From contig NZ_LUUI01000095.1 in NCBI RefSeq assembly GCF_001644015.1, positions 124,001 to 188,000 on the forward strand: a stretch of DNA of 64,000 bases. Direction: 5' to 3'. Of the stretch, positions 40,411 through 53,517 are shown in pieces. This stretch comes from Methylomonas lenta (lineage in GTDB: Bacteria > Pseudomonadota > Gammaproteobacteria > Methylococcales > Methylomonadaceae). Each line of letters starts with the position of its first letter. Within the stretch, counting starts at the first letter, position 1. A program made the translations under genes and the position numbers. The notes under the pieces are model-generated. The model saw only the letters and a program-made list of their open reading frames with translations, did no database searches and was not told the DNA's origin.

Positions 40411-42782
40411 GCCCTCAATTTTGCATTTAGTTGTGCCGTCATATTTTCCAGCAGTCTTCGAAATATAGCATCAATTTCAGAGTCGGTAAGGGTTTGGGTG
40501 AAATCTTGTAAAATTAGACTCAATGCGACACTTTTAAACCCCTCTTCGATGCCTTTGCCTTGGTAAATATCGAAAATTGCCACTTCACGAACGGCGGCTT
40601 CTTTACTATTGTTGATACAGTCAATGATCTCTTGGGCGGTAACCTGCTGACGCACCAGGAGTGCCATGTCGCGGCGAACGGATGGAAATTTCGATAACTG
40701 GGTAAACTTAGGTATCGAGCGTTGCAAGATGGCGTCTTGTTCCAATTCAAAAAGGAAAACAGGGCTATCAAAACCCAATTGTTTTTCCAGGTTTGGATGC
40801 AGCATGCCCAGCAAGCCAACCACATTAGCAAAGGCATCGATAATCTCAGCGGTTTGGCCTGGATGTAACGCCGGATGTTGCGCCGGTCTGAATGTCAGGT
40901 CATGGGCCGATAAGCTTAACAAAGCTTCGATATCCGCTTTGATGTCGAAAAAATCAACGTTTCGGGTTTTTTCGCCCCATTGTTCGGCATAGGCGCTACC
41001 TAGTGCCAAACCTGCCAGCATTTTTTGTTGTAAGGTTTCATCTTCGTGACGCACAAAACGCAAACCGGTTTCAAACAAACGTACCCGAGTTTGTTGACGA
41101 TTGACATTGTATTGAGCCGCATTTAATAAACCGCACCACAATGTCGTACGCATCACAGCCAGATCTGATGAAATCGGGTTTTGTATGTGGATAAATTCAG
41201 CATTAGGCGCAACTGCGTTTTGTATGGCTTCATCGACGAAGCTGTAGGTAATCGCTTCCTGATAATCTCTATCCACCAGGCAATCTTGCAATCTGGCCAG
41301 GGATAAGGTTGCCTCAGGCGCTTTGCCCAGAGCTGCGCGCATCAGCAAGCTGCTGCTTGGCAGGTTGTTATAGCCAACGATACGGCCAATTTCTTCCAAC
41401 AAATCAGCTTCTATGGCAATGTCGAAACGAAAGCCCGGTGGAGTGATTTCCCAGCCATCGGCGTTTTCAACAACCTGCATACCCAGGCCTTGGAACAGAC
41501 TGGTAATTTCGTCGTTAGCTAATGTAATACCCAGGACTTTTTCAATGCGTTGTCGACGTAAATTAACCGGCTGACGGGCAGGGAGTTGTTCCTGGTTGAT
41601 AACAGCATTGATAGGGCCGACGCTGCCGCCAGCAATCTCGACGATCAGTTGTGTGGCACGTTCCATCGCACGCTGTTGCAAGGTAAAATCAACCCCACGT
41701 TCGAAACGATGTGATGAATCAGTGTGCAAGCCAAATTTGCGCGCTTTGCCGGCGATGCTAAGGGGGTTGAAAAATGCACATTCCAAGAAGATATCTTGGG
41801 TTGTATCTGAAACAGCGCTAGCGCTGCCGCCCATCACACCAGCAAAGGCCAAGGCTTGCTTTTGATCGGCAATGACTAAGGTTTCGCCGTCCAGCTCAAC
41901 GGTTTGATCGTTCAGCAAGCTCAAACTTTCACCGGCGTGACTGTTTCTAACCACTATGGGAGCGGACAACTTGGCGGCATCAAAAGCGTGCAAAGGTTGT
42001 CCCAATTCCAGCAATACATAATTAGTGACATCCACTACCGGGCTCAAGCTTCTGATGCCACTGCGACGCAGACGTTCCTGCATCCATAATGGTGTGACCG
42101 CATGGGCGTTGATGTTTTTGATCAAGCGTCCCAAATAAGCCGGACAGTCGTTAGGTTGTTCAATTTGAATGCTCAGAGTTTCCTGATGGTGTATCGGGCT
42201 GGCTTCGCATGGCAGTTGCTGAAACGTTAGTTTATTCAGCACAGCCACTTCGCGGGCGATCCCTTCTACACTAAGGCAATCAGCACGATTGGGGGTTAGG
42301 CCTAGCTCAATCATGTGGTCGTTCAGGGCCAGATAGTCGCGAATGTCACAACCAACCGGGGCATCGTCGACTAATTCCATCAAGCCCTCGGAGCTGGTCG
42401 CCATGCCCAATTCTTTTTCGGAGCACAGCATGCCAAAAGACAGTTCGCCGCGTAATTTGGATTCTTTTATTTTAAAGTCACCAGGTAATACAGCGCCGAT
42501 GAGTGCGGCGGGAATTTTTAAACCTGGACGGACATTGCTGGCGCCGCAGACGATTTGTAATGGCTGGCTTTGACCAACATTGACTTGGCAGACTTTGAGT
42601 TTGTCGGCATTAGGATGCTGTTCTGTGCTGATGACTTCGCCTACCACCACGCCACTGAATGACGCTGCAACCGGTTGCAGGGCGTCCACTTCCAGGCCGG
42701 CCATGGTCAATTGTTCGGCTAGTTCTGCTGTATTTACAGGTGGGTTGATGAATTCTCTCAACCACGCTTCACTTACTTGCAT
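40407..42782 (-). CDS. pheT: Phenylalanyl-tRNA synthetase beta subunit
   Basis: PheT is a 791-residue subunit of the (alpha-beta)2 enzyme that charges tRNA-Phe. An N-terminal EMAP-like tRNA-binding domain is present ([26 protein letters not shown]), followed by B3/B4 editing and B5 domains and a C-terminal ferredoxin-like anticodon-binding domain ([15 protein letters not shown]). The length is normal. It follows pheS after 14 bp. Confidence 0.97.
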   Translation of the reverse strand: MQVSEAWLREFINPPVNTAELAEQLTMAGLEVDALQPVAASFSGVVVGEVISTEQHPNADKLKVCQVNVGQSQPLQIVCGASNVRPGLKIPAALIGAVLPGDFKIKESKLRGELSFGMLCSEKELGMATSSEGLMELVDDAPVGCDIRDYLALNDHMIELGLTPNRADCLSVEGIAREVAVLNKLTFQQLPCEASPIHHQETLSIQIEQPNDCPAYLGRLIKNINAHAVTPLWMQERLRRSGIRSLSPVVDVTNYVLLELGQPLHAFDAAKLSAPIVVRNSHAGESLSLLNDQTVELDGETLVIADQKQALAFAGVMGGSASAVSDTTQDIFLECAFFNPLSIAGKARKFGLHTDSSHRFERGVDFTLQQRAMERATQLIVEIAGGSVGPINAVINQEQLPARQPVNLRRQRIEKVLGITLANDEITSLFQGLGMQVVENADGWEITPPGFRFDIAIEADLLEEIGRIVGYNNLPSSSLLMRAALGKAPEATLSLARLQDCLVDRDYQEAITYSFVDEAIQNAVAPNAEFIHIQNPISSDLAVMRTTLWCGLLNAAQYNVNRQQTRVRLFETGLRFVRHEDETLQQKMLAGLALGSAYAEQWGEKTRNVDFFDIKADIEALLSLSAHDLTFRPAQHPALHPGQTAEIIDAFANVVGLLGMLHPNLEKQLGFDSPVFLFELEQDAILQRSIPKFTQLSKFPSVRRDMALLVRQQVTAQEIIDCINNSKEAAVREVAIFDIYQGKGIEEGFKSVALSLILQDFTQTLTDSEIDAIFRRLLENMTAQLNAKLRA

Positions 42783-42796
42783 GACTCAAGTTGCCC

Positions 42797-43819
<1,023 letters not shown>

Positions 43820-43889
43820 TCAGCTCACTTTTTTAAATTTAGGAAGGATTACAATCTGATAGGTTTCTGTTGGCTCATAAGCCACTCAG

Positions 43890-43917
43890 AAAACTCCCCA
43901 CATGCGTGGGGAGTTAA
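43890..43917 (-). terminator. Hairpin between rplT and pheS (terminator or attenuator)
   Basis: AACTCCCCAC and GTGGGGAGTT form a 10-bp perfect stem with a four-base loop, and on the minus strand are followed by TTTTCT. It can end part of the rplT transcription or act as an attenuator for pheST. I see no clear phenylalanine-rich leader peptide. Confidence 0.65.
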
Positions 43918-43956
43918 GCTTTCTATTTGCCAGGTTTGCCAGCAAATTAAACTGAC

Positions 43957-44319
43957 TTAAGGTTTGCTTTGGTGAGCGATGGCTATTTTAGCGATTTCTG
44001 CAAAAGCATCCATATCACGTACTGCCAAGTCAGCCAATACTTTACGGTCAACTGCAACATTGGCTTTGGTCAAACCATTGATCAAGCGACTGTAGGAAGT
44101 GCCACACATGCGGGATGCCGCATTGATACGCACAATCCACAAGGCGCGGAATTGACGTTTTTTCTGTTTACGGTCGCGATAAGCATATTGACCGGCTTTG
44201 ATAACCGCTTGTTTAGCGACGCGATAAACTCGGCTACGGGCACCATAGTAACCTTTAGCCAGTTTTAAAATCTTTTTGTGTCTTGCTCTAGCGGTGACGC
44301 CGCGTTTTACTCTTGCCAT
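43957..44319 (-). CDS. rplT: Ribosomal protein L20
   Basis: A 120-residue basic protein ([38 protein letters not shown]) that binds 23S rRNA early in 50S assembly and in many bacteria represses its own operon by binding the rpmI leader. The length is standard. It lies 30 bp after rpmI. Confidence 0.98.
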   Translation of the reverse strand: MARVKRGVTARARHKKILKLAKGYYGARSRVYRVAKQAVIKAGQYAYRDRKQKKRQFRALWIVRINAASRMCGTSYSRLINGLTKANVAVDRKVLADLAVRDMDAFAEIAKIAIAHQSKP

Positions 44320-44349
44320 GTTCTTCTCTCTTTAAATGATGATGTTAAA

Positions 44350-44547
44350 TCAACTGTAAGGCAGCATGCGCGTAATTAATGGCGCATCTGATGGATGAAC
44401 AATGGCTGTTTTACGCAGCTGTCTTTTACGCTTGGTGGATTTTTTGGTCAAAATATGACGTCTGTGCGATTGTTTGCACTTAAAACCGCCTGTGCCGGTT
44501 TTCTTAAAGCGCTTGCCTGCGCCGCTATGGCTTTTCATTTTTGGCAT
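44350..44547 (-). CDS. rpmI: Ribosomal protein L35
   Basis: A 65-residue protein starting [21 protein letters not shown], exactly the L35 pattern. The longer in-frame extension upstream runs through intergenic hairpins and should be ignored. GGAGAAAACAA precedes the ATG. Confidence 0.97.
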   Translation of the reverse strand: MPKMKSHSGAGKRFKKTGTGGFKCKQSHRRHILTKKSTKRKRQLRKTAIVHPSDAPLITRMLPYS

Positions 44548-44626
44548 TTGTTTTCTCCAATGATTAAAAATAAAGTCCCTGAGATAAAACCCAGTGAGGC
44601 AAAATGCTTGGCCCCATTGAATTTTT

Positions 44627-44688
44627 GGCAGACAAAGTCTGCCACTACCCGGCTCTTCCCGAGCCGGCAAGCTGTTTTAGAAACAGCT
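44627..44688 (-). promoter_or_regulatory. Three consecutive hairpins between infC and rpmI
   Basis: GGCAGAC/GTCTGCC (44627-44643), CCGGCTC/GAGCCGG (44649-44667) and AGCTGTTT/AAACAGCT (44670-44688) are perfect stems back to back in the infC-rpmI gap. In E. coli L20 represses translation through structures in this region, so an L20-responsive leader is plausible here. No T run marks a simple terminator. Confidence 0.5.
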
Positions 44689-44692
44689 AAAA

Positions 44693-45217
44693 CTATTTTT
44701 TCTTTTTAGGACCCATGATCATGATCATCTGTCTGCCTTCCAGTTTAGGAAATTGTTCGACAACAGCGACTTCTTCGAGGTCGGTTTCTATGCGTTTCAG
44801 TAAATCCATGCCCAGTTCCCGATGCGACATTTCCCGGCCTTTAAAGCGCACGGTAATTTTAGTTTTGTCGCCTTCGTTGAGGAATTTGATCAAATTGCGT
44901 AGCTTAACCTGATAGTCACCTTCTTCGGTGCCTGGTCTGAATTTGATTTCCTTAATCTGGATTTGTTTTTGCTTTTTCTTGGCAGCTTGCAGCTTTTTGT
45001 TAAGCTCAAACGAATATTTGCCGTAATCCATGACTTTGCAAACCGGAGGATCAGCGTTGGGCGAAATTTCGACCAGATCCATATTTGCATCATAGGCAAG
45101 TTGTAATGCTTCTGTTATTGAAACAACACCGACTTGTTCTCCTTCAGCGCCAATTAGCCTTACCCGTCTAGCGGTAATTTCGGTGTTTAAGCGCGTTGCA
45201 TCTTTTTTAGAGCTGAT
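44693..45217 (-). CDS. infC: Translation initiation factor IF-3, non-AUG (AUC) start
   Basis: A 174-residue IF-3 with the N-domain start ([27 protein letters not shown]) and C-domain ([25 protein letters not shown]). The homologous frame extends upstream of the first ATG (45082). It reaches an ATC codon at 45217-45215 with GGAGG eight bases before it; two codons further up is a TAG stop. I therefore take ATC as the start. Rare AUU/AUC/AUA start codons on infC allow IF-3 to limit its own translation. It sits 22 bp downstream of thrS. Confidence 0.93.
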   Translation of the reverse strand: MSSKKDATRLNTEITARRVRLIGAEGEQVGVVSITEALQLAYDANMDLVEISPNADPPVCKVMDYGKYSFELNKKLQAAKKKQKQIQIKEIKFRPGTEEGDYQVKLRNLIKFLNEGDKTKITVRFKGREMSHRELGMDLLKRIETDLEEVAVVEQFPKLEGRQMIMIMGPKKKK

Positions 45218-45239
45218 ACCCTAATCCTCCAAGTTGTTA

Positions 45240-47147
45240 TTATTTTCTGTCCGCAATCTCAGTTTTTAAGCGTTCAATTAACACGTCGACTGCCAGACTT
45301 CCCAGGTCATCACCCTTTTGGGTACGCACTGCTACTGTTTGATTATCCATTTCTTTGTCACCGATAATCAGAAGATATGGCACACGCTGCATGGAATGCT
45401 CGCGGATTTTAAAGCCTATCTTCTCATTTCTCAAGTCAATTTTAATTCTAAAGCCTTGTTTTTCCAGTTCAAGCCGGATTTGCTCAGCATATTCGGCATG
45501 GCGATCGGTGATGTTCATGATCGCGACCTGTACTGGCGCCAGCCACAGCGGGAAATTACCCGCATGCTGCTCGATCAAAATGCCGATGAAGCGTTCCAGG
45601 GAGCCTAGTATCGCACGATGTAGCATTACAGGTACATGTCTTGCACTATCTTCACCGATAAATGCGGCGCCAAGCCTGTCAGGCATGGAGAAATCGACTT
45701 GAATTGTGCCGCATTGCCAAACACGACCAATGCAGTCTTTTAGGGAGAATTCGATTTTCGGGCCGTAAAACGCCCCTTCACCCGGTTGCAGTTGCCAATC
45801 CAGGCCTTTGGTGTTCAATGCCAATTCCAGCGCGTTTTCAGCTTTATCCCACACGCTATCATCGCCGACCCGGTTTTCCGGGCGGGTAGACAGTTTAATA
45901 ATAACTTCTTCAAAGCCGAAATCTTTATACACTTCGAACAGTAAGTCGATAAATGTCGCGACTTCGTCCTGAATCTGATCTTCAGTGCAAAAAATATGCG
46001 CGTCGTCCTGCACAAAATTTCTTACCCGCATCAAGCCATGCAGAGTGCCGGAAGGTTCGTTGCGATGGCAGGAGCCAAATTCAGCTAAACGGACCGGTAG
46101 GTCTCGGTAACTTTTTATGCCTTGGTTGTAAATCTGGATGTGGCAGGGGCAGTTCATCGGTTTGACTGCGTAATCGCGGTTTTCCGAGTGTGTGGTAAAA
46201 ATCATGTCACCAAACTTATCCCAATGACCTGATTTCTCCCAAAGACTGCGATCGACAATCTGTGGGGTTTTTACTTCGCTATAACCATGGCTGCGCAGTT
46301 TGTGGCGGATGTATTGCTCAACTTGCTGATAAATCGCCCAGCCTTTTTCGTGCCAGAACACCATGCCTGGCGCTTCTTCCTGCGAATGAAACAAATCGAG
46401 CGCTTTGCCTATTTTGCGATGGTCGCGTTTTTCAGCTTCTTCCAGTCTGTGTAGGTAAGCTGCCAGCTCTTTACTGTCATTCCAGGCTGTGCCGTAAATG
46501 CGTTGCAGCATTTCATTGTTGGAATCGCCGCGCCAGTAAGCGCCGGCAATTTTCATTAATTTAAAAGCTTTTAGTTTGCCGGTGCTGGGTACGTGAGGGC
46601 CGCGGCATAGGTCGGTGAAGTCGCCTTGCTGATACAAAGACAAGTCTTCATTGGCTGGAATAGAGGCGATGATTTCGGCTTTATAGGTTTCGCCCAAGCC
46701 TTGAAAAAATTCTACTGCTTGGTCGCGGGATAGGACGGAGCGATTGATGACGATATCTTGCGCTGCCAATTCCTGCATTTTAACTTCGATGGCGGCCAAA
46801 TCTTCCGGAGTAAAAGATCGCTCGTAAGCAAAGTCATAAAAAAAGCCATTTTCGATAACCGGGCCAATGGTGACTTGTGCGCTAGGAAATAATTGTTTGA
46901 CTGCTTGTGCCAGAAGATGCGCACTGGAGTGTCGTATGACTTCAATGCCTTCTGCGTCTTTGTTGGTGACGATTTGCAAACGCACGTCGCTGTCGATCAG
47001 CGTGCTGGCATCAACCAGTTTGTCGTCGATTTTGCCGGCCAGGGTTGCTTTGGCCAAGCCGGAGCCGATGGCTTTGGCAACATCCATCACTGTAACAGCA
47101 TGGTCGAATTGACGCTGAGAACCGTCGGGAAGAGTAATTACAGGCAT
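45240..47147 (-). CDS. thrS: Threonyl-tRNA synthetase
   Basis: A 635-residue class II synthetase. The N-terminus is a TGS domain ([40 protein letters not shown]). It is followed by the editing domain ([16 protein letters not shown]; second-shell His in ENGFFYDF region) and the catalytic core with Zn-ligand Cys in [10 protein letters not shown] and motif 3 ([22 protein letters not shown]). The length is normal. It is first in the run thrS-infC-rpmI-rplT-pheST-ihfA. Confidence 0.98.
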   Translation of the reverse strand: MPVITLPDGSQRQFDHAVTVMDVAKAIGSGLAKATLAGKIDDKLVDASTLIDSDVRLQIVTNKDAEGIEVIRHSSAHLLAQAVKQLFPSAQVTIGPVIENGFFYDFAYERSFTPEDLAAIEVKMQELAAQDIVINRSVLSRDQAVEFFQGLGETYKAEIIASIPANEDLSLYQQGDFTDLCRGPHVPSTGKLKAFKLMKIAGAYWRGDSNNEMLQRIYGTAWNDSKELAAYLHRLEEAEKRDHRKIGKALDLFHSQEEAPGMVFWHEKGWAIYQQVEQYIRHKLRSHGYSEVKTPQIVDRSLWEKSGHWDKFGDMIFTTHSENRDYAVKPMNCPCHIQIYNQGIKSYRDLPVRLAEFGSCHRNEPSGTLHGLMRVRNFVQDDAHIFCTEDQIQDEVATFIDLLFEVYKDFGFEEVIIKLSTRPENRVGDDSVWDKAENALELALNTKGLDWQLQPGEGAFYGPKIEFSLKDCIGRVWQCGTIQVDFSMPDRLGAAFIGEDSARHVPVMLHRAILGSLERFIGILIEQHAGNFPLWLAPVQVAIMNITDRHAEYAEQIRLELEKQGFRIKIDLRNEKIGFKIREHSMQRVPYLLIIGDKEMDNQTVAVRTQKGDDLGSLAVDVLIERLKTEIADRK

Positions 47148-47162
47148 ATTCGATTCCGCAAT

Positions 47163-47189
47163 AAAAAAAGCACCGGCTAGCGGTGCTTT
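47163..47189 (-). terminator. Intrinsic terminator after tRNA-Val
   Basis: AAAGCACCG and CGGTGCTTT form a 9-bp stem over GCTAG; on the minus strand it is followed by seven T. It ends the tRNA-Val transcript just before thrS. Confidence 0.85.
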
Positions 47190-47196
47190 AAATGTA

Positions 47197-47273
47197 TGGT
47201 AGGCGCGAGTGGACTCGAACCACCGACCCCCACCATGTCAAGGTGGTGCTCTAACCAACTGAGCTACGCGCCT
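47197..47273 (-). tRNA. tRNA-Val (anticodon GAC)
   Basis: A 77-nt gene. On the minus strand the acceptor AGGCGCG pairs with CGCGCCT, the anticodon stem is CCACC/GGTGG with loop TTGACAT (anticodon GAC), the T arm holds GGTTCGAGTCC, and CCA is encoded. Confidence 0.95.
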
Positions 47274-47353
47274 AAAGTCTGTCATTCGAGCCGCGCATTA
47301 TATCGGCTTTATTCAGCTATGCAAGCTTTTTCTTTTCTTGGGATGGGTATCTG

Positions 47354-50300
47354 TCACACCAAAACTCGTTCGATTCCGCCTTTTGAAGCTTGTTTGATAT
47401 AGTTTTTCATCCAGTCTTTGCCTAACACATGCTTGGCAATTTCTACCACGATGTAATCCACTTCCAGCTGGTCGACATCATCCTCGAAGCGTTGTAAGCC
47501 CTGCATACAGGATGGGCAGGAGGTCAGCATTTTCACTGGCCCGTCATAGCCATCGCTGCGTAGTTTGGCCGCATCGTTTTGTAACTCCTCTGCTTTACGA
47601 AACCGCACTTGCGTGGAAATGTCCGGTCTGGCGACGGCCAGCGTGCCGGATTCACCACAACAGCGCTCTGATTTACTCACCGTAGCCCCAACTAAGCCGG
47701 AAACGGTTTTTAACGGATCTTGCAGTTTCATTGGGCTGTGGCAAGGGTCATGGTAGACATAACGATCGCCACCTACGCCATTCAGCTTAACGCCTTTTTC
47801 CAATAGATATTCATGGATGTCTATCAGTCGGCAGCCAGGAAAGATTTTGTCGAACTCGTAATCCATTAATTGATCCAGACAAGTGCCGCAACTGACGACG
47901 ACGGTTTTGATGTCGAGATAATTTAGGGTATTAGCCATTCGATGAAATAGCACCCGATTGTCGGTGGTGATTTCCTGCGCTTTTTCGCTCATACCGGCGG
48001 CACGTTGCGGATATCCGCAGCATAAATAGCCCGGTGGTAATACGGTTTGTACGCCGATTTCATAAAGCATGGCTTGAGTCGCCAGGCCAACCTGTGAAAA
48101 CAGTCGTTCCGAGCCGCAGCCAGGAAAATAAAACACAGCCTCTGAGTCGGTTTGGGTCTTATTACGGTCACGAATGACGGGTACGATTTGATCGCTTTCT
48201 ATTCCCAGCAAGGCTCTGGCTGTTTTGGTCGGTAATTTGCCGGGCATTTTACGATTAGTAAAATGAATCACATATTCACGAAGTTCCGGTTTGCCGGTGG
48301 AGGAGGGTGGATGCGCCAATTGTGCTTTTCCCCAGGGTCTCAGAAAAAAGCTGCCCAGTCTTTGGCCTTTATAAGACCATTCAATCAGCAATTTGCGCAT
48401 CAGCTTCACGCTGCTGGGTCGATTGGTGCTTAAAAAGGCGATGGCTGCTGCTTTCACGGGATTGAAGCTTTGCTTGCCCATCTTGCGCAATAAATTACGC
48501 ATATTCATCGAAACGTCGCCGAAATCGATGTCCACCGGGCAAGGGTTGTAACATTTGTGGCATACCGTGCAGTGATCGGCTACATCTTCAAATTCTTTCC
48601 AATGCGTGATGGCAATACCGCGTCGGGTCTGTTCTTCATATAAAAATGCTTCGATCAACAATGAAGTGGCGAGGATTTTATTCCGTGGAGAATACAATAA
48701 ATTGGCTTGCGGTACATGGGTTGCACAGACCGGTTTACATTTACCGCAGCGGAGACAGTCTTTTACAGAGTCCGAAATCGCGCCTATCTCGCTTTGCTGC
48801 ATGATCAGCGATTCATAGCCCATCAAGCTAAAAGAGGTGGTGTAAGCCCGGCTCAAATCTGCACCCGGCATCAGTTTGCCGCGATTAAAGCGGCCTTCCG
48901 GGTCGACTTGCTGTTTATAACGATGAAAATTGGCCAGCTCTGCTGCAGTTAAAAACTCGTATTTGGTAATGCCGATACCATGTTCGCCGGAAATTACACC
49001 TCCCAACGAACGTGCCAGCGTCATGATGCGGGCTACAGCCTGATTGGCTTCCTGCAGCATGTCGTAATGATCGGAATTGACCGGTAAATTGGTATGCACA
49101 TTGCCATCGCCAGCATGCATGTGTAAGGCTACAAACACTCGGCCGCGCAATACTTCTTTATGTAGAGCTTCGATGCGTTCGAAGATCAGGCGGAAATTGT
49201 CACCCACGAAAATCTCTTTCAGACGCGGCAGTAACTCTTGTTTCCAGGATACCCGAACTGAGTGATCTTGCAGTCGATGAAACAGCGTCGGCTGCTCAGC
49301 GCGATTGCTAAGCTCTCCAACTGAGATGTCGTAGCCTTGAAAAAGCGCTTCCGCTTGCTGTAATGGCATATCCAGGTTGTCGTATAGCCATTGCCAGCGT
49401 GTCTTGACCATGGCTACTGCGCTTAAGGCTTGCTGGCGACGATCCCAGATCAAGGTATCCTTATCAACGCTGTCTTCATAAAAGCGTAGCGGCAAATCAC
49501 CTTCCAGATAACGTGTTAGCGCCTCGCACAAGCGGAGTTTATTGCGCAAAGATAATTCGATATTGATGCGCTCAATGCCGTCGCAATAATCGCCCATCCG
49601 TGGCAGCGGAATCACCACATCTTCATTGATTTTGAAGGCGTTGGTGTGCTTGGCAATCGCTGCTGTACGGGCTCGGTCCAGCCAGAATTTTTTACGTGTC
49701 TCCGCGCTGACGGCGATAAAACCTTCTGCGCCACGGGCATTACTGATACGTACCACTTCCGATGCGGCCCAGGCTACCCGATTGTCATCATCGCCGACAA
49801 TGTCGCCAAGCAAAACCATTTTCGGACGGCCATGTTGTTTGGCTTTGCTGGCATAGCCGACGGCTTTAACATAACGTTCGTCAAGATGTTCGAGTCCGGC
49901 CAACATGACGCGGGCCTCACCGGATTTCGGCAGCGAAGCCAGATAATCGCGAATTTCCACGATGGCTGGCACAGCTTCACGCACCTGGCCGTAAAACTCC
50001 AGGCAGAAGGTGCGTGTATGTGGCGGCATTTTGTGCAAAATCCAGCGCGCCGAGGTAATAATGCCGTCGCAACCTTCTTTTTGTATGCCCGGCAGACCAC
50101 CCAAAAACTTGTCGGTGACATCTTTGCCTAGTTCGCCTTTACGAAAATCAGAACCGAGCATGTCAAGCTGTCGTTCTGAAATCAGTTTTTTGTGCTTGCT
50201 ATCAAAATATTTCAGCTGAAAGCTCACCTTATCCTGATCGTGAATTTTGCCTAGATTGTGATTAAGGCGCTCCACTTCCAGCCAGTTACCATCTGGCGTT

Positions 50301-51271
50301 ACCATGCGCCAGGACAGTAAGTTATCCAGTGCCGTGCCCCAAAGTACGGCTTTTTTGCCGCCGGCATTCATGGCCACATTGCCGCCAATACAAGACGCAT
50401 CAGCAGATGTTGGGTCGCAGGCAAACACCAGATCGGCATTTTCAGCAACATCCATCACCCGCCGAGTGACTACGCCGGCACCGGTGAAAATGGTGGCGTA
50501 GGGTAGGTCAACGCCTGGTAACCGGCTGTCATGTTCGACCTCGCCGATTTGCACCAGCTTTTCGGTGTTGATGACCGCCGAGTAGGCTGATAGTGGCACC
50601 GCGCCACCGGTATAACCGGTACCGCCGCCGCGCGGAATAATCGTCAGGCCAAGCTTGATGCAATCGCGTACCAGATGAGCCGCTTCATCTTCGCTGCAGG
50701 GATAAAGCACCACAAACGGATATTCCACCCGCCAGTCGGTGGCATCCGTTACATGGGAGACGCGCGCAAAACCATCGAAACCGATGTTGTCCTTATGGGT
50801 ATGTTTGGACAACAAAGCCCGGGCTTTGCGACGCATCTCCAGCGTGCGGTCAAAATGCGCTGAAAAAGCATCTACAGCTTGATGCGCAGCTTCAATCAAT
50901 AAAGCTACTCGGCGGGCGCGGTCCGGATATTCCACTTCGTGATCATGGTGGCGCTTTTCCATCTGTTTCAAACGATGGCGCAAGGCCTCCAGTAAAGCCC
51001 GGCGCCTTTTACGGTTATCCAATAAATCATCTTCCAGATACGGGTTACGTTGCACCGCCCAAATATCGCCCAGTACTTCAAACAGCATACGCGCTGAGCG
51101 ACCGGTGATGCGTTCGTTACGCAACGATTCCAGAATCCGCCAATTATCTTCGCCCAACAAGCGAATCACAATTTCACGGTCGGAAAATGAGGTGTAGTTA
51201 TAAGGAATTTCACGGAGCCTTGCAGGCGCCGCATCGGAAAACAACGGGGAGAATTCGGAATCCACTGACAT
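47354..51271 (-). CDS. Large FAD-linked oxidoreductase with Fe-S domains (YdiJ-like, DUF3683)
   Basis: A 1305-residue multidomain flavoprotein. In order it has an N-terminal DUF3683 region ([21 protein letters not shown]), a FAD-binding PCMH domain ([19 protein letters not shown]), a FAD-oxidase C-terminal domain ([16 protein letters not shown] and [10 protein letters not shown]), two [4Fe-4S] motifs ([11 protein letters not shown] and [12 protein letters not shown]), and a CCG-type domain with [10 protein letters not shown] and CCGESG. It is probably a D-2-hydroxyacid (lactate or 2-hydroxyglutarate) dehydrogenase feeding the quinone pool. The substrate cannot be read from sequence. It is intact and much longer than DLD or GlcD alone. 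Confidence 0.88.
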   Translation of the reverse strand: MSVDSEFSPLFSDAAPARLREIPYNYTSFSDREIVIRLLGEDNWRILESLRNERITGRSARMLFEVLGDIWAVQRNPYLEDDLLDNRKRRRALLEALRHRLKQMEKRHHDHEVEYPDRARRVALLIEAAHQAVDAFSAHFDRTLEMRRKARALLSKHTHKDNIGFDGFARVSHVTDATDWRVEYPFVVLYPCSEDEAAHLVRDCIKLGLTIIPRGGGTGYTGGAVPLSAYSAVINTEKLVQIGEVEHDSRLPGVDLPYATIFTGAGVVTRRVMDVAENADLVFACDPTSADASCIGGNVAMNAGGKKAVLWGTALDNLLSWRMVTPDGNWLEVERLNHNLGKIHDQDKVSFQLKYFDSKHKKLISERQLDMLGSDFRKGELGKDVTDKFLGGLPGIQKEGCDGIITSARWILHKMPPHTRTFCLEFYGQVREAVPAIVEIRDYLASLPKSGEARVMLAGLEHLDERYVKAVGYASKAKQHGRPKMVLLGDIVGDDDNRVAWAASEVVRISNARGAEGFIAVSAETRKKFWLDRARTAAIAKHTNAFKINEDVVIPLPRMGDYCDGIERINIELSLRNKLRLCEALTRYLEGDLPLRFYEDSVDKDTLIWDRRQQALSAVAMVKTRWQWLYDNLDMPLQQAEALFQGYDISVGELSNRAEQPTLFHRLQDHSVRVSWKQELLPRLKEIFVGDNFRLIFERIEALHKEVLRGRVFVALHMHAGDGNVHTNLPVNSDHYDMLQEANQAVARIMTLARSLGGVISGEHGIGITKYEFLTAAELANFHRYKQQVDPEGRFNRGKLMPGADLSRAYTTSFSLMGYESLIMQQSEIGAISDSVKDCLRCGKCKPVCATHVPQANLLYSPRNKILATSLLIEAFLYEEQTRRGIAITHWKEFEDVADHCTVCHKCYNPCPVDIDFGDVSMNMRNLLRKMGKQSFNPVKAAAIAFLSTNRPSSVKLMRKLLIEWSYKGQRLGSFFLRPWGKAQLAHPPSSTGKPELREYVIHFTNRKMPGKLPTKTARALLGIESDQIVPVIRDRNKTQTDSEAVFYFPGCGSERLFSQVGLATQAMLYEIGVQTVLPPGYLCCGYPQRAAGMSEKAQEITTDNRVLFHRMANTLNYLDIKTVVVSCGTCLDQLMDYEFDKIFPGCRLIDIHEYLLEKGVKLNGVGGDRYVYHDPCHSPMKLQDPLKTVSGLVGATVSKSERCCGESGTLAVARPDISTQVRFRKAEELQNDAAKLRSDGYDGPVKMLTSCPSCMQGLQRFEDDVDQLEVDYIVVEIAKHVLGKDWMKNYIKQASKGGIERVLV

Positions 51272-51695
51272 CCTGGCTAATGGCGTGGTTAAAAGAGTGT
51301 GAATTGTATCATTCGCTAGTGATGAGAAATACCATAAACCACTGAATGAAATGTTTCGTTACAGTATAGGAAAGGATTTAAGCTGAAAAAGTTCGTTGTG
51401 GTTTTTAGTAACTTCATACGCCAAGGTTTTATTAATCAATAGATGGGATTCTGGCAAACCTAACAGCCGGCCTTGTAGTCGGCTGCTGGTGCTTCGGGGT
51501 TGTTCTACGGTTTCTGTCAATATGGGCCTGTAATTCGATAATCGTAAACTTTGCCGGCGTAGTATAGAATTAGGCCGTTTGGTGGAGATCAAAAACTTTT
51601 TTTACCATTCGACAACATGAGTTAAATGCCTGTACTTATAAAAGCAGTTAGCTCGGTTTTTTGATTCAGGTTAATGAAAAAAATTAGCGTAAATT
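51272..51695. other. Intergenic region before the ECF sigma gene
   Basis: I see no convincing gene. A 77-codon minus-strand frame (51359-51592) has no family likeness. No clear Fur box or sigma70 promoter is recognised before the sigma gene. Confidence 0.4.
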
Positions 51696-52217
51696 ATGTT
51701 AGATGGACGAGACTCGCTAACTGCGGGCATGATATGGAACGATTCACTGGCAGATGATTTGCGGTTTTTTTTGACCAAGCGTCTAAAGTGTCAGGAGGCG
51801 GCAGCAGATTTAACACACGAAACTTATCTGCGCCTGCAGCAACGAGATGAAAATGGACAGGTCGATAATGCCCGTGCACTGGCTTTCCATATCGCCGTTA
51901 ATCTGGCTGTCGATTATCAGCGCAAGATCGCTGTCAGAAAACGTTACATGGTCGATAATCCCATCGACGACATCAGTGACCTAGCCGAAATAACATCCAC
52001 CAGTCCTGAGCAAACCTTGATTGCTCGCCAGCGCTTGGAGATTTTAAAAAGTGCATTGGATGAATTGCCTTTGGATTGCCGAACCGTTTTTTTGCTGCAT
52101 GGCATTGAGGGGTTGAAATATGCGGAAATTGCGGACCGTTTGGGTATTTCGTTATCCATGGTGGGCAAACATTTGGCCAGAGCCATGGTGCATTGTGCTC
52201 AACGTATCGATGCGTGA
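51696..52217 (+). CDS. ECF sigma factor, FecI-like
   Basis: A 173-residue sigma-70 family ECF protein. Region 2 is DDLRFFLTKRLKCQEAAADLTHETYLRLQQ, and region 4 is LDELPLDCRTVFLLHGIEGLKYAEIADRLGISLSMVGKHLARAM. It should direct transcription of the TonB receptor gene in response to a signal through FecR. The first ATG has no obvious ribosome site; an ATG 33 bp downstream (51729) is an alternative. Confidence 0.93.
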   Translation: MLDGRDSLTAGMIWNDSLADDLRFFLTKRLKCQEAAADLTHETYLRLQQRDENGQVDNARALAFHIAVNLAVDYQRKIAVRKRYMVDNPIDDISDLAEITSTSPEQTLIARQRLEILKSALDELPLDCRTVFLLHGIEGLKYAEIADRLGISLSMVGKHLARAMVHCAQRIDA

Positions 52218-52307
52218 GCCCGGCATCCAATCTATTTTATTGACTATCAGTAGCTGTTTTAGCGGTTCAAACGTTTTAACCAATATAACTCCAAATTGAA
52301 TTCCAAA

Positions 52308-53378
52308 ATGCTTTCTGATTTAAATGACGCAAAGTTACCCGACCTCAAGCAACAGGCTATCGATTGGTTGGTTCGCTTGCGTGATGAAAATATCAGCGAC
52401 GCCGAAATAAATGCCTTTGCCGATTGGCTGGCCGAGGACTATCACCATTCGGAAGCGTTTGCCTCTGCAGAAGACTTATTTAATGACATGGTGCTTGCGG
52501 CTTCAAGCGTTTCTGCGTCTACTCAGCATGCTATCAATACGCCCGAAACTATGACCAACGTCGTTAGTTTAAGCCGGGTATCGTCAAAGCCGGCTAAAAG
52601 CCAGTCCAGCAAACTCGCCGTTCGCGCCGGACATTGGCTGCCGGCAATGCTTGCTGTGGCAGCTGTCTGGCTGTTTTCTGTGATCTTGGTTATGCCGGAA
52701 AATTCGTATCCGCTAGAAAGGTTATTAAGTGATTACTATACCGTCACTGGAGAATTGCGCAGCATACAATTGGCCGACGGTAGCCGCCTGCTGCTGAATA
52801 CCAATAGCGCGGTTTCCATCAATTACGACGACGTAAAACGGCAAGTTATTTTACATCATGGACAGGTCAGATTTACCGTAGCCAAGGACAGTCTGCGCCC
52901 ATTTGAAGTTAAGGTGGATGACATGAATATAACGGCTCTTGGGACAGTATTTGATGTCTTGCGAACCGACCCCAAAGCAACCAGTGTGACCGTTCAGCAG
53001 CACGCGGTCAGCGTCAATCTTCTGAGTGGTGAGCATGTTCAGAAAACTCTTGCCGGTGTATATGTACAAGAAGGGCAACAGTTACGCTATCGGCACGATG
53101 GTATTTTATCCGCAGCTCAACCGATTGAGCTTGAGCAGGCCACCGCTTGGCAGCAGCACCGTCTTTTAATTAACGATCGTCCGCTCGGTGAGTTAATTAG
53201 CGAGCTCAATCGATATCGAGTAGGGCGCATATTCCTGTCGGATGCGCAATTGAGCAAGCTTCGGGTAACTGGCGTTTTCTCGCTTGATAAACCGGACGAT
53301 ATTCTGCGTTCGGTTTGTAATGTACTGAATTTGCAAGAAACTCATCTAAGTGATTGGTGGATTTTATTGCATCGTTGA
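52308..53378 (+). CDS. FecR-family anti-sigma/sensor protein
   Basis: A 356-residue protein from the ATG of MLSDLNDAKL (a TTG 12 bp earlier is possible). It has a cytosolic N-terminal domain (QQAIDWLVRLRDENISDAEINAFADWLAEDYHHSEAF), one TM helix (LPAMLAVAAVWLFSVILVM, about residues 107-125) and the periplasmic FecR domain (LADGSRLLLNTNSAVSINY). It transmits the receptor-occupancy signal to the sigma factor upstream. Confidence 0.92.
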   Translation: MLSDLNDAKLPDLKQQAIDWLVRLRDENISDAEINAFADWLAEDYHHSEAFASAEDLFNDMVLAASSVSASTQHAINTPETMTNVVSLSRVSSKPAKSQSSKLAVRAGHWLPAMLAVAAVWLFSVILVMPENSYPLERLLSDYYTVTGELRSIQLADGSRLLLNTNSAVSINYDDVKRQVILHHGQVRFTVAKDSLRPFEVKVDDMNITALGTVFDVLRTDPKATSVTVQQHAVSVNLLSGEHVQKTLAGVYVQEGQQLRYRHDGILSAAQPIELEQATAWQQHRLLINDRPLGELISELNRYRVGRIFLSDAQLSKLRVTGVFSLDKPDDILRSVCNVLNLQETHLSDWWILLHR

Positions 53379-53517
53379 GAAGGCTGCTCCAAAACTTAGC
53401 CGATCTTGTCTGCATGTGTTTCGGTTAAGCCACTGCAGTTTTTAGTCATTTGTATTTCACAGGGATGATTTTGTATAAAAAAGCCAACACATTGCGTAGC
53501 GCTTAGGATTTGCTGGG

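Noticed and set aside
44548-44670. N-terminal extension of the L35 frame
   Set aside because: L35 begins MPKMKSH in all bacteria I know; the upstream part consists of intergenic hairpins.
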